DNA of 64,000 nt from Euonymus europaeus. Taxonomy: Eukaryota; Streptophyta; Magnoliopsida; Celastrales; Celastraceae. Below are positions 48,475 through 61,440 of the stretch, in pieces. The notes beneath the pieces are model-generated. The model saw only the letters and a list, made by a program, of their open reading frames with translations. It had not been told where the DNA came from and did not search any database. The stretch lies in the NCBI GenBank assembly GCA_963580455.1, contig OY756960.1:682001-746000 (forward strand). Direction: 5' to 3'. Position 1 is the first letter of the stretch, and every line of letters begins with the position of its first letter. The translations under genes were made by a program, and so were the position numbers.

Positions 48475-51400
48475 AATGTGGTTTCTTTACGTAAACGGTT
48501 TTATGAATATCCGTTGACTCCGAGTTCTGAATTCGGTGATTTTTAGCTTGATTTCACACTACTTTTCGAGCTCTACAATCCTCGCGTTTCGGATTTTGAT
48601 TTCAAAACTCGTGGCTAGTTGGTCTCGTTTCACCGAGTTAGCCGCGAAATGTGGTTTCTTTATGTAAACGGTTTTATGAATATCCGTTAACTCCGAGTTC
48701 TGAATTCGGTGATTTTTAGCTTGATTTCACACTAATTTTCGAGCTCTACGATCTTGGAGTTTCGGATATTGATTTCAGAACTCGTGGCTAGTTGGTCTCG
48801 TTTCAACTAGTTAGCCGCGAAATGTGGTTTCTTTACGTAAACGGTTTTAGGAATATCCGTTGACTCCGAGTTCTGAATTCGGTGATTTTTCGCTTGATTA
48901 CACACTACTTTTCGAGCTCTACAATCCTGGTATTGGGATTTTGATTTCAAAACTCGTGGCTAGTTGGTCTCGTTTCAACTAGTTAGCCGCGAAATGTGGT
49001 TTCTTTACGTAAACGGTTTTATGAATATCCGTTGACTCCGAGTTCTGAATTCGGTGATTTTTAGCTTGATTTCACACTAATTTTCGAGCTCTACGATCCT
49101 GGTTTTTTGGATTTTGATTTCAGAACTCGTGGCTAGTTGGTCTCGTTTCACCTAGTTAGCCGCGAAATGTGGTTTTTTTACGTAAACGGTTTTAGGAATA
49201 TCCGTTGACTCCGAGTTCTGAATTCGGTGATTTTTAGCTTGATTTCACACTACTTTTCGAGCTCTACGATCCTGGCATTTCGGATTTTGATTTCAGAACT
49301 CGTGGCTAGTTGGTCTCGTTTCACCTAGTTAGCCGCGAAATGCGGTTTCTTTACGTAAACGGTTTTATGAATATCCGTTGACTCCGAGTTCTGAATTCGG
49401 TGATTTTTAGCTTGATTTCACGCTACTTTTCGAGCTCTACGATCCTGGCGTTTCGGATATTGATTTCAGAACTCGTGGCTAGTTGGTCTCGTTTCAACTA
49501 GTTAGCCGCGAAATGTGGTTTCTTTACGTAAACGGTTTTAGGAATATCCGTTGACTCCGAGTTCTGAATTCGGTGATTTTTCGCTTGATTACACACTACT
49601 TTTCGAGCTCTACAATCCTGGGATTGGGATTTTGATTTCAAAACTCGTGGCTAGTTGGTCTCGTTTCAACTAGTTAGCCGCGAAATGTGGTTTCTTTACG
49701 TAAACGGTTTTATGAATATCCGTTGACTCCGAGTTCTGAATTCGGTGATTTTTAGCTTGATTTCACACTAATTTTCGAGCTCTACGATCCTGGTTTTTTG
49801 GATTTTGATTTCAGAACTCGTGGCTAGTTGGTCTCGTTTCACCTAGTTAGCCGCGAAATGTGGTTTTTTTACGTAAACGGTTTTAGGAATATCCGTTGAC
49901 TCCGAGTTCTGAATTCGGTGATTTTTAGCTTGATTTCACACTACTTTTCGAGCTCTACGATCCTGGCATTTCCGATTTTGATTTCAGAACTCGTGGCTAT
50001 TTGGTCTCGTTTCACCTAGTTAGCCGCGAAATGTGGTTTCTTTACGTAAACGGTTTTATGAATATCCGTTGACTCCGAGTTCTGAATTCGGTGATTTTTA
50101 GCTTGATTTCACACTACTTTTTGAGCTCTACAATCCTGGCGTTTCGGATTTTGATTTCAGAACTCGTGGCTAGTAGGTCTCGATTCACCTATTTAGCCGC
50201 GAAATGTGGTTTCTTTACGTAAGTGGTTTTATGAATATCCGTTGACTCCGAGTTCTGAATTCGTTGATTTTTAGGTTGATTACACACTACTTTTCGAGCT
50301 CTACGATCCTGGCGTTTCGGATTTTGATTTCAGAACTCGTGGCTAGTTGGTCTCGTTTCACCTAGTTAGCCGAGAAATGTGGTTTCTTTACGTAAACGGT
50401 TTTATGAATATCCGTTGACTCCGAGTTCTGAATTCGGTGATTTTTGGCTTGATTTCACACTAATTTTTGAGCTCTACGATCCTGGAGTTTCGGATATTGA
50501 TTTCAGAACTCGTGGCTTGTTGGTCTCGTTTCACCTAGTTAGCCGCGAAATGTGGTTTCTTTACGTAAACGGTTTTATGAATATCCGTTGACTCCGAGTT
50601 CTGAATTCGGTGATTTTTAGTTTGATTTCACACTAATTTTCGAGCTCTACGATCCTGGCATTTCGGATATTGATTTCAGAACTCGTGGCTAGTTGGTCTC
50701 GTTTCACCTAGTTAGCCGCGAAATGTGGTTTCTTTACGTAAACGGTTTTATGAATATCCGTTGACTCCGAGTTCTGAATTCGGTGATTTTTAGCTTGATT
50801 TCACACTACTTTTCGAGCTCTACGATCCTGGAGTTTCGGATATTGATTTCAGAACTCGTGGCCAGTTGGTCTCGTTTCACCTAGTTAGCCGCGAAATGTG
50901 CTTTCTTTACGTAAACGGTTTTATGAATATCCGTTGACTCCGAGTTCTGAATTCGGTGATTTTTAGCTTGATTTCACACTAATTTTCGAGCTCTACGATC
51001 CTGGAGTTTCGGATATTGATTTCAGAACTCGTGGCTGGTTGGTCTCGTTTCAACTAGTTAGCCGCGAAATGTGGTTTCTTTACGTAAACGGTTTTATGAA
51101 TATCCGTTGACTCCGAGTTCTAAATTCGGTGATTTTTAGCATGATTTCACACTACTTTTCGAGCTCTACGATCCTGGAGTTTCGGATATTGATTTCAGAA
51201 CTCGTGGCTTGTTGGTCTCATTTCTCCTAGTTAGCCGCGAAATGTGGTTTCTTTACGTAAACGGTTTTATGAATATCCGTTTACTCCGAGTTCTGAATTC
51301 GGTGATTTTTAGCTTGATTTCACACTAATTTTTGAGCTCTACGATCCTGGAGTTTCGGATATTGATTTCAGAACTCGTGGCTTGTTGGTCTCGTTTCACC

Positions 51401-51730
51401 TAGTTAGCCGCGAAATGTGGTTTCTTTACGTAAACGGTTTTATGAATATCCGTTGACTCCGAGTTCTGAATTCGGTGATTTTTAGCTTGATTTCACACTA
51501 ATTTTTGAGCTCTACGATCCTGGAGTTTCGGATATTGATTTCAGAACTCGTGGCTAGTTGGTCTCGTTTCAACTAGTTAGCCGCGAAATGTGGTTTCTTT
51601 ACGTAAACGGTTTTATGAATATCCGTTGACTACGAGTTCTGAATTCGGTGATTTTTAGCTTGATTTCACACTACTTTTCGAGCTCTACGATCCTGGAGTT
51701 TCGGATATTGATTTCAGAACTCGTGGCCAG
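48475..51730 (+). repeat. Block L, copy 1 (about 19 monomers)
   Basis: Matches about 53836-57091 at exactly 5,361 bp (31 x 173 - 2, the two missing bases lying in the ATTGGG monomers). Markers: CTCGCG at 48581 and 53942; TATGTAAACG at 48661 and 54022; GGATTGGG at 49621 and 54982; CGAGAAATG at 50371 and 55732; GTG-CTTTCTTTAC at 50901 and 56262; TTTCTCCTAG at 51221 and 56582. Differences include GATCTTGGAG near 48750 and TTTTTGGCTTG near 50440 in copy 1 only. Confidence 0.9.
48800..50001 (+). repeat. 4-monomer duplication inside block L (691 bp)
   Basis: Members in order: CAACTAG with TTTTAGGAATATCC, TTTTTCGCTTG and a short ATTGGG; CAACTAG with CCTGGTTTTTTGG; CACCTAG with GGTTTTTTTACG; then CACGCTAC in the first copy. 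CGCTTGATTA is at 48891 and CGCTTGATT at 49582, 691 bp apart (4 x 173 - 1). The pair is carried along into block L copy 2 near 54161-55360. Confidence 0.8.
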
Positions 51731-53835
51731 TTGGTCTCGTTTCAACTAGTTAGCCGCGAAATGTGGTTTCTTTACGTAAACGGTTTTATGAATATCCGTT
51801 GACTACGAGTTCTGAATTCGGTGATTTTTAGCTTGATTTCACACTACTTTTCGAGCTCTACGATCCTGGAGTTTCGGATATTGATTTCAGAACTCGTGGC
51901 CAGTTGGTCTCGTTTCACCTAGTTAGCCGCGAAATGTGGTTTCTTTACGTAAACGGTTTTATGAATATCCGTTGACTCCGAGTTCTGAATTCGGTGATTT
52001 TTAGCTTGATTTCACACTAATTTTTGAGCTCTACGATCCTGGAGTTTCGGATATTGATTTCAGAACTCGTGGCTAGTTGGTCTCGTTTCAACTAGTTAGC
52101 TGCGAAATGTGGTTTCTTTACGTAAACGGTTTTATGAATATCCGTTGACTCCGAGTTCTAAATTCGGTGATTTTTAGCTTGATTTCACACTACTTTTCGA
52201 GCTCTACGATCCTGGAGTTTCGGATATTGATTTCAGAACTCGTGGCTTGTTGGTCTCATTTCCCCTAGTTAGCCGCGAAATGTGGTTTCTTTACGTAAAC
52301 GGTTTTATGAATATCCGTTGACTCCGAGTTCTGAACTCGGTGATTTTTAGCTTGATTTCACACTAATTTTTGAGCTCTACGATCCTGGAGTTTCGGATAT
52401 TGATTTCAGAACTCGTGGCTAGTTGGTCTCGTTTCAACTAGTTAGCCGCGAAATGTGGTTTCTTTACGTAAACGGTTTTATGAATATCCGTTGACTCCGA
52501 GTTCTGAATTCGGTGATTTTTAGCTTGATTTCACACTACTTTTCGAGCTCTACGATCCTGGAGTTTCGGATATTGATTTCAGAACTTGTGGCCAGTTGGT
52601 CTCGTTTCACCTAGTTAGCCGCGAAATGTGGTTTCTTTACGTAAACGGTTTTATGAATATCCGTTGACTCCGAGTTCTGAATTCGGTGATTTTTAGCTTG
52701 ATTTCACACTACTTTTCGAGCTCTACGATCCTGGAGTTTCGGATATTGATTTCAGAACTCGTGGCCAGTTGGTCTCGTTTCACCTAGTTAGCCGCGAAAT
52801 GTGGTTTCTTTACGTAAACGGTTTTATGAATATCCGTTGACTCCGAGTTCTGAATTCGGTGATTTTTAGCTTGATTTCACACTACTTTTCGAGCTCTACG
52901 ATCCTGGAGTTTCGGATATTGATTTCAGAACTCGTGGCCAGTTGGTCTCGTTTCACCTAGTTAGCCGCGAAATGTGGTTTCTTTACGTAAACGGTTTTAT
53001 GAATATCCGTTGACTCCGAGTTCTGAATTCGGTGATTTTTAGCTTGATTTCACACTAATTTTCGAGCTCTACGATCCTGGAGTTTCGGATATTGATTTCA
53101 GAACTCGTGGCTAGTTGGTCTCGTTTCAACTAGTTAGCCGCGAAATGTGGTTTCTTTACGTAAACGGTTTTATGAATATCCGTTGACTCCGACTTCTAAA
53201 TTCGGTGATTTTTAGCTTGATTTCACACTACTTTTCGAGCTCTACGATCCTGGAGTTTCGGATATTGATTTCAGAACTCGTGGCTTGTTGGTCTCATTTC
53301 TCCTAGTTAGCCGCGAAATGTGGTTTCTTTACGTAAACGGTTTTATGAATATCCGTTTACTCCGAGTTCTGAATTCGGTGATTTTTAGCTTGATTTCACA
53401 CTAATTTTCGAGCTCTACGATCCTAACGTTTCGGATATTGATTTCAGAACTCGTGGCTTGTTGGTCTCGTTTCACCTAGTTAGCCGCGAAATGTGGTTTC
53501 TTTACGTAAACGGTTTTATGAATATCCGTTGACTCCGAGTTCTGAATTCGGTGATTTTTAGCTTGATTTCACACTAATTTTTGAGCTCTACGATCCTGGA
53601 GTTTCGGATATTGATTTCAGAACTCGTGGCTAGTTGGTCTCGTTTCAACTAGTTAGCCGCGAAATGTGGTTTCTTTACGTAAACGGTTTTATGAATATCC
53701 GTTGACTACGAGTTCTGAATTCGGTGATTTTTAGCTTGATTTCACACTACTTTTCGAGCTCTACGATCCTGGAGTTTCGGATATTGATTTCAGAACTCGT
53801 GGCCAGTTGGTCTCGTTTCACCTAGTTAGCCGCGA
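51731..53835 (+). repeat. 6-monomer-spaced repeats between the block L copies
   Basis: TTTCTCCTAG-type members at 51221, 52259 (as TTTCCCCTAG) and 53297 are each 1,038 bp apart (6 x 173). Tandem CCAGTTGG members with CCTGGAGTTTCGG fill the space near 52580-52950. A segment near 52160-52670, with GAACTCGG and AACTTGTGGCC, recurs near 61327-61840. Confidence 0.75.
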
Positions 53836-56800
53836 AATGTGGTTTCTTTACGTAAACGGTTTTATGAATATCCGTTGACTCCGAGTTCTGAATTCGGTGA
53901 TTTTTAGCTTGATTTCACACTACTTTTCGAGCTCTACAATCCTCGCGTTTCGGATTTTGATTTCAAAACTCGTGGCTAGTTGGTCTCGTTTCACCGAGTT
54001 AGCCGCGAAATGTGGTTTCTTTATGTAAACGGTTTTATGAATATCCGTTAACTCCGAGTTCTGAATTCGGTGATTTTTAGCTTGATTTCACACTAATTTT
54101 CGAGCTCTACGATCCTGGAGTTTCGGATATTGATTTCAGAACTCGTGGCTAGTTGGTCTCGTTTCAACTAGTTAGCCGCGAAATGTGGTTTCTTTACGTA
54201 AACGGTTTTAGGAATATCCGTTGACTCCGAGTTCTGAATTCGGTGATTTTTCGCTTGATTACACACTACTTTTCGAGCTCTACAATCCTGGTATTGGGAT
54301 TTTGATTTCAAAACTCGTGGCTAGTTGGTCTCGTTTCAACTAGTTAGCCGCGAAATGTGGTTTCTTTACGTAAACGGTTTTATGAATATCCGTTGACTCC
54401 GAGTTCTGAATTCGGTGATTTTTAGCTTGATTTCACACTAATTTTCGAGCTCTACGATCCTGGTTTTTTGGATTTTGATTTCAGAACTCGTGGCTAGTTG
54501 GTCTCGTTTCACCTAGTTAGCCGCGAAATGTGGTTTTTTTACGTAAACGGTTTTAGGAATATCCGTTGACTCCGAGTTCTGAATTCGGTGATTTTTAGCT
54601 TGATTTCACACTACTTTTCGAGCTCTACGATCCTGGCATTTCGGATTTTGATTTCAGAACTCGTGGCTAGTTGGTCTCGTTTCACCTAGTTAGCCGCGAA
54701 ATGCGGTTTCTTTACGTAAACGGTTTTATGAATATCCGTTGACTCCGAGTTCTGAATTCGGTGATTTTTAGCTTGATTTCACGCTACTTTTCGAGCTCTA
54801 CGATCCTGGCGTTTCGGATATTGATTTCAGAACTCGTGGCTAGTTGGTCTCGTTTCAACTAGTTAGCCGCGAAATGTGGTTTCTTTACGTAAACGGTTTT
54901 AGGAATATCCGTTGACTCCGAGTTCTGAATTCGGTGATTTTTCGCTTGATTACACACTACTTTTCGAGCTCTACAATCCTGGGATTGGGATTTTGATTTC
55001 AAAACTCGTGGCTAGTTGGTCTCGTTTCAACTAGTTAGCCGCGAAATGTGGTTTCTTTACGTAAACGGTTTTATGAATATCCGTTGACTCCGAGTTCTGA
55101 ATTCGGTGATTTTTAGCTTGATTTCACACTAATTTTCGAGCTCTACGATCCTGGTTTTTTGGATTTTGATTTCAGAACTCGTGGCTAGTTGGTCTCGTTT
55201 CACCTAGTTAGCCGCGAAATGTGGTTTTTTTACGTAAACGGTTTTAGGAATATCCGTTGACTCCGAGTTCTGAATTCGGTGATTTTTAGCTTGATTTCAC
55301 ACTACTTTTCGAGCTCTACGATCCTGGCATTTCCGATTTTGATTTCAGAACTCGTGGCTATTTGGTCTCGTTTCACCTAGTTAGCCGCGAAATGTGGTTT
55401 CTTTACGTAAACGGTTTTATGAATATCCGTTGACTCCGAGTTCTGAATTCGGTGATTTTTAGCTTGATTTCACACTACTTTTTGAGCTCTACAATCCTGG
55501 TGTTTCGGATTTTGATTTCAGAACTCGTGGCTAGTAGGTCTCGATTCACCTATTTAGCCGCGAAATGTGGTTTCTTTACGTAAGTGGTTTTATGAATATC
55601 CGTTGACTCCGAGTTCTGAATTCGTTGATTTTTAGGTTGATTACACACTACTTTTCGAGCTCTACGATCCTGGCGTTTCGGATTTTGATTTCAGAACTCG
55701 TGGCTAGTTGGTCTCGTTTCACCTAGTTAGCCGAGAAATGTGGTTTCTTTACGTAAACGGTTTTATGAATATCCGTTGACTCCGAGTTCTGAATTCGGTG
55801 ATTTTTAGCTTGATTTCACACTAATTTTTGAGCTCTACGATCCTGGAGTTTCGGATATTGATTTCAGAACTCGTGGCTTGTTGGTCTCGTTTCACCTAGT
55901 TAGCCGCGAAATGTGGTTTCTTTACGTAAACGGTTTTATGAATATCCGTTGACTCCGAGTTCTGAATTCGGTGATTTTTAGCTTGATTTCACACTAATTT
56001 TTGAGCTCTACGATCCTGGAGTTTCGGATATTGATTTCAGAACTCGTGGCTAGTTGGTCTCGTTTCAACTAGTTAGCCGCGAAATGTGGTTTCTTTACGT
56101 AAACGGTTTTATGAATATCCGTTGACTCCGAGTTCTGAATTCGGTGATTTTTAGCTTGATTTCACACTACTTTTCGAGCTCTACGATCCTGGAGTTTCGG
56201 ATATTGATTTCAGAACTCGTGGCCAGTTGGTCTCGTTTCACCTAGTTAGCCGCGAAATGTGCTTTCTTTACGTAAACGGTTTTATGAATATCCGTTGACT
56301 CCGAGTTCTGAATTCGGTGATTTTTAGCTTGATTTCACACTAATTTTCGAGCTCTACGATCCTGGAGTTTCGGATATTGATTTCAGAACTCGTGGCTAGT
56401 TGGTCTCGTTTCAACTAGTTAGCCGCGAAATGTGGTTTCTTTACGTAAACGGTTTTATGAATATCCGTTGACTCCGAGTTCTAAATTCGGTGATTTTTAG
56501 CTTGATTTCACACTACTTTTCGAGCTCTACGATCCTGGAGTTTCGGATATTGATTTCAGAACTCGTGGCTTGTTGGTCTCATTTCTCCTAGTTAGCCGCG
56601 AAATGTGGTTTCTTTACGTAAACGGTTTTATGAATATCCGTTTACTCCGAGTTCTGAATTCGGTGATTTTTAGCTTGATTTCACACTAATTTTTGAGCTC
56701 TACGATCCTGGAGTTTCGGATATTGATTTCAGAACTCGTGGCTTGTTGGTCTCGTTTCACCTAGTTAGCCGCGAAATGTGGTTTCTTTACGTAAACGGTT

Positions 56801-57091
56801 TTATGAATATCCGTTGACTCCGAGTTCTGAATTCGGTGATTTTTAGCTTGATTTCACACTAATTTTTGAGCTCTACGATCCTGGAGTTTCGGATATTGAT
56901 TTCAGAACTCGTGGCTAGTTGGTCTCGTTTCAACTAGTTAGCCGCGAAATGTGGTTTCTTTACGTAAACGGTTTTATGAATATCCGTTGACTCCGAGTTC
57001 TGAATTCGGTGATTTTTAGCTTGATTTCACACTACTTTTCGAGCTCTACGATCCTGGAGTTTCGGATATTGATTTCAGAACTCGTGGCCAG
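53836..57091 (+). repeat. Block L, copy 2
   Basis: Second copy of 48475-51730. After 55004 it is also the first part of the 18-monomer unit M. The sequence from about 55004 to 57091 is therefore present three times in the window, near 49.6-51.7, 55.0-57.1 and 58.1-60.2 kb. Confidence 0.9.
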
Positions 57092-58117
57092 TTGGTCTCG
57101 TTTCACCTAGTTAGCCGCGAAATGTGCTTTCTTTACGTAAACGGTTTTATGAATATCCGTTGACTCCGAGTTCTGAATTCGGTGATTTTTAGCTTGATTT
57201 CACACTAATTTTCGAGCTCTACGATCCTGGAGTTTCGGATATTGATTTCAGAACTCGTGGCTAGTTGGTCTCGTTTCAACTAGTTAGCCGCGAAATGTGG
57301 TTTCTTTACGTAAACGGTTTTATGAATATCCGTTGACTCCGAGTTCTAAATTCGGTGATTTTTAGCTTGATTTCACACTACTTTTCGAGCTCTACGATCC
57401 TGGAGTTTCGGATATTGATTTCAGAACTCGTGGCTTGTTGGTCTCATTTCTCCTAGTTAGCCGCGAAATGTGGTTTCTTTACGTAAACGGTTTTATGAAT
57501 ATCCGTTTACTCCGAGTTCTGAATTCGGTGATTTTTAGCTTGATTTCACACTAATTTTTGAGCTCTACGATCCTGGAGTTTCGGATATTGATTTCAGAAC
57601 TCGTGGCTTGTTGGTCTCGTTTCACCTAGTTAGCCGCGAAATGTGGTTTCTTTACGTAAACGGTTTTATGAATATCCGTTGACTCCGAGTTCTGAATTCG
57701 GTGATTTTTAGCTTGATTTCACACTAATTTTTGAGCTCTACGATCCTGGAGTTTCGGATATTGATTTCAGAACTCGTGGCTAGTTGGTCTCGTTTCAACT
57801 AGTTAGCCGCGAAATGTGGTTTCTTTACGTAAACGGTTTTATGAATATCCGTTGACTACGAGTTCTGAATTCGGTGATTTTTAGCTTGATTTCACACTAC
57901 TTTTCGAGCTCTACGATCCTGGAGTTTCGGATATTGATTTCAGAACTCGTGGCCAGTTGGTCTCGTTTCACCTAGTTAGCCGCGAAATGTGGTTTCTTTA
58001 CGTAAACGGTTTTATGAATATCCGTTGACTCCGAGTTCTGAATTCGGTGATTTTTAGGTTGATTTCACACTAATTTTCGAGCTCTACGATCCTGGAGTTT
58101 CGGATATTGATTTCAGA
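55004..58117 (+). repeat. 18-monomer unit M, copy 1 (3,114 bp)
   Basis: Directly followed by a second copy at exactly 3,114 bp (18 x 173). Paired markers: CTGGTTTTTT at 55151 and 58265; CGAGAAATG at 55732 and 58846; TTTCTCC at 56582 and 59696, and at 57447 and 60561; GACTACG at 57854 and 60968; TTTTTAGGTTGATTTC near 58056 and 61170. The unit includes almost two copies of an 865-bp 5-mer. Confidence 0.95.
55840..57570 (+). repeat. 5-monomer higher-order repeat N (865 bp), first pair
   Basis: Member order: CTTGTTGG with CACCTAG; CAACTAG; CCAGTTGG with GTGCTTTCTTT; CAACTAG with CTAAATTCGG; CTTGTTGG with CATTTCTCC and CCGTTTACTCC. TTTCTCC is at 56582 and 57447, and CTTTCTTTAC at 56262 and 57127, both 865 bp apart. 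A related single copy lies in block L copy 1 near 50480-51350. Confidence 0.88.
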
Positions 58118-61100
58118 ACTCGTGGCTAGTTGGTCTCGTTTCAACTAGTTAGCCGCGAAATGTGGTTTCTTTACGTAAACGGTTTTATGAATATCCGTTG
58201 ACTCCGAGTTCTGAATTCGGTGATTTTTAGCTTGATTTCACACTAATTTTTGAGCTCTACGATCCTGGTTTTTTGGATTTTGATTTCAGAACTCGTGGCT
58301 AGTTGGTCTCGTTTCACCTAGTTAGCCGCGAAATGTGGTTTTTTTACGTAAACGGTTTTAGGAATATCCGTTGACTCCGAGTTCTGAATTCGGTGATTTT
58401 TAGCTTGATTTCACACTACTTTTCGAGCTCTACGATCCTGGCATTTCCGATTTTGATTTCAGAACTCGTGGCTATTTGGTCTCGTTTCACCTAGTTAGCC
58501 GCGAAATGTGGTTTCTTTACGTAAACGGTTTTATGAATATCCGTTGACTCCGAGTTCTGAATTCGGTGATTTTTAGCTTGATTTCACACTACTTTTTGAG
58601 CTCTACAATCCTGGTGTTTCGGATTTTGATTTCAGAACTCGTGGCTAGTAGGTCTCGATTCACCTATTTAGCCGCGAAATGTGGTTTCTTTACGTAAGTG
58701 GTTTTATGAATATCCGTTGACTCCGAGTTCTGAATTCGTTGATTTTTAGGTTGATTACACACTACTTTTCGAGCTCTACGATCCTGGCGTTTCGGATTTT
58801 GATTTCAGAACTCGTGGCTAGTTGGTCTCGTTTCACCTAGTTAGCCGAGAAATGTGGTTTCTTTACGTAAACGGTTTTATGAATATCCGTTGACTCCGAG
58901 TTCTGAATTCGGTGATTTTTAGCTTGATTTCACACTAATTTTTGAGCTCTACGATCCTGGAGTTTCGGATATTGATTTCAGAACTCGTGGCTTGTTGGTC
59001 TCGTTTCACCTAGTTAGCCGCGAAATGTGGATTCTTTACGTAAACGGTTTTATGAATATCCGTTGACTCCGAGTTCTGAATTCGGTGATTTTTAGCTTGA
59101 TTTCACACTAATTTTTGAGCTCTACGATCCTGGAGTTTCGGATATTGATTTCAGAACTCGTGGCTAGTTGGTCTCGTTTCAACTAGTTAGCCGCGAAATG
59201 TGGTTTCTTTACGTAAACGGTTTTATGAATATCCGTTGACTCCGAGTTCTGAATTCGGTGATTTTTAGCTTGATTTCACACTACTTTTCGAGCTCTACGA
59301 TCCTGGAGTTTCGGATATTGATTTCAGAACTCGTGGCCAGTTGGTCTCGTTTCACCTAGTTAGCCGCGAAATGTGCTTTCTTTACGTAAACGGTTTTATG
59401 AATATCCGTTGACTCCGAGTTCTGAATTCGGTGATTTTTAGCTTGATTTCACACTAATTTTCGAGCTCTACGATCCTGGAGTTTCGGATATTGATTTCAG
59501 AACTCGTGGCTAGTTGGTCTCGTTTCAACTAGTTAGCCGCGAAATGTGGTTTCTTTACGTAAACGGTTTTATGAATATCCGTTGACTCCGAGTTCTAAAT
59601 TCGGTGATTTTTAGCTTGATTTCACACTACTTTTCGAGCTCTACGATCCTGGAGTTTCGGATATTGATTTCAGAACTCGTGGCTTGTTGGTCTCATTTCT
59701 CCTAGTTAGCCGCGAAATGTGGTTTCTTTACGTAAACGGTTTTATGAATATCCGTTTACTCCGAGTTCTGAATTCGGTGATTTTTAGCTTGATTTCACAC
59801 TAATTTTTGAGCTCTACGATCCTGGAGTTTCGGATATTGATTTCAGAACTCGTGGCTTGTTGGTCTCGTTTCACCTAGTTAGCCGCGAAATGTGGTTTCT
59901 TTACGTAAACGGTTTTATGAATATCCGTTGACTCCGAGTTCTGAATTCGGTGATTTTTAGCTTGATTTCACACTAATTTTTGAGCTCTACGATCCTGGAG
60001 TTTCGGATATTGATTTCAGAACTCGTGGCTAGTTGGTCTCGTTTCAACTAGTTAGCCGCGAAATGTGGTTTCTTTACGTAAACGGTTTTATGAATATCCG
60101 TTGACTCCGAGTTCTGAATTCGGTGATTTTTAGCTTGATTTCACACTACTTTTCGAGCTCTACGATCCTGGAGTTTCGGATATTGATTTCAGAACTCGTG
60201 GCCAGTTGGTCTCGTTTCACCTAGTTAGCCGCGAAATGTGCTTTCTTTACGTAAACGGTTTTATGAATATCCGTTGACTCCGAGTTCTGAATTCGGTGAT
60301 TTTTAGCTTGATTTCACACTAATTTTCGAGCTCTACGATCCTGGAGTTTCGGATATTGATTTCAGAACTCGTGGCTAGTTGGTCTCGTTTCAACTAGTTA
60401 GCCGCGAAATGTGGTTTCTTTACGTAAACGGTTTTATGAATATCCGTTGACTCCGAGTTCTAAATTCGGTGATTTTTAGCTTGATTTCACACTACTTTTC
60501 GAGCTCTACGATCCTGGAGTTTCGGATATTGATTTCAGAACTCGTGGCTTGTTGGTCTCATTTCTCCTAGTTAGCCGCGAAATGTGGTTTCTTTACGTAA
60601 ACGGTTTTATGAATATCCGTTTACTCCGAGTTCTGAATTCGGTGATTTTTAGCTTGATTTCACACTAATTTTTGAGCTCTACGATCCTGGAGTTTCGGAT
60701 ATTGATTTCAGAACTCGTGGCTTGTTGGTCTCGTTTCACCTAGTTAGCCGCGAAATGTGGTTTCTTTACGTAAACGGTTTTATGAATATCCGTTGACTCC
60801 GAGTTCTGAATTCGGTGATTTTTAGCTTGATTTCACACTAATTTTTGAGCTCTACGATCCTGGAGTTTCGGATATTGATTTCAGAACTCGTGGCTAGTTG
60901 GTCTCGTTTCAACTAGTTAGCCGCGAAATGTGGTTTCTTTACGTAAACGGTTTTATGAATATCCGTTGACTACGAGTTCTGAATTCGGTGATTTTTAGCT
61001 TGATTTCACACTACTTTTCGAGCTCTACGATCCTGGAGTTTCGGATATTGATTTCAGAACTCGTGGCCAGTTGGTCTCGTTTCACCTAGTTAGCCGCGAA

Positions 61101-61326
61101 ATGTGGTTTCTTTACGTAAACGGTTTTATGAATATCCGTTGACTCCGAGTTCTGAATTCGGTGATTTTTAGGTTGATTTCACACTAATTTTCGAGCTCTA
61201 CGATCCTGGAGTTTCGGATATTGATTTCAGAACTCGTGGCTAGTTGGTCTCGTTTCAACTAGTTAGCCGCGAAATGTGGTTTCTTTACGTAAACGGTTTT
61301 ATGAATATCCGTTGACTCCGAGTTCT
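58118..61326 (+). repeat. 18-monomer unit M, copy 2, with about 95 bp of a third
   Basis: I noticed only a few substitutions against copy 1: CTAATTTTTGAG near 58244 where copy 1 has CTAATTTTCGAG, and GTGGATTCTTT near 59028 where copy 1 has GTGGTTTCTTT. The register continues past 61231 to about 61326, where GTTCTAAATTCGG replaces GTTCTGAATTCGG. This very low divergence marks the youngest large duplication in the window, unless it is an assembly artefact. Confidence 0.93.
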
Positions 61327-61440
61327 AAATTCGGTGATTTTTAGCTTGATTTCACACTACTTTTCGAGCTCTACGATCCTGGAGTTTCGGATATTGATTT
61401 CAGAACTCGTGGCTTGTTGGTCTCATTTCTCCTAGTTAGC
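58960..61440 (+). repeat. 5-monomer higher-order repeat N (865 bp), second set
   Basis: The same five-member order as at 55840-57570, carried in unit M copy 2. CTTTCTTTAC is at 59376 and 60241; TTTCTCC is at 59696, 60561 and 61426. The third TTTCTCC keeps the 865-bp spacing across the end of unit M. Confidence 0.85.

Noticed and set aside
55004..61326. Transposon or LTR pair behind the large direct repeats
   Set aside because: The repeated blocks consist only of satellite monomers in register. They have no terminal inverted repeats, coding region or target-site duplication.
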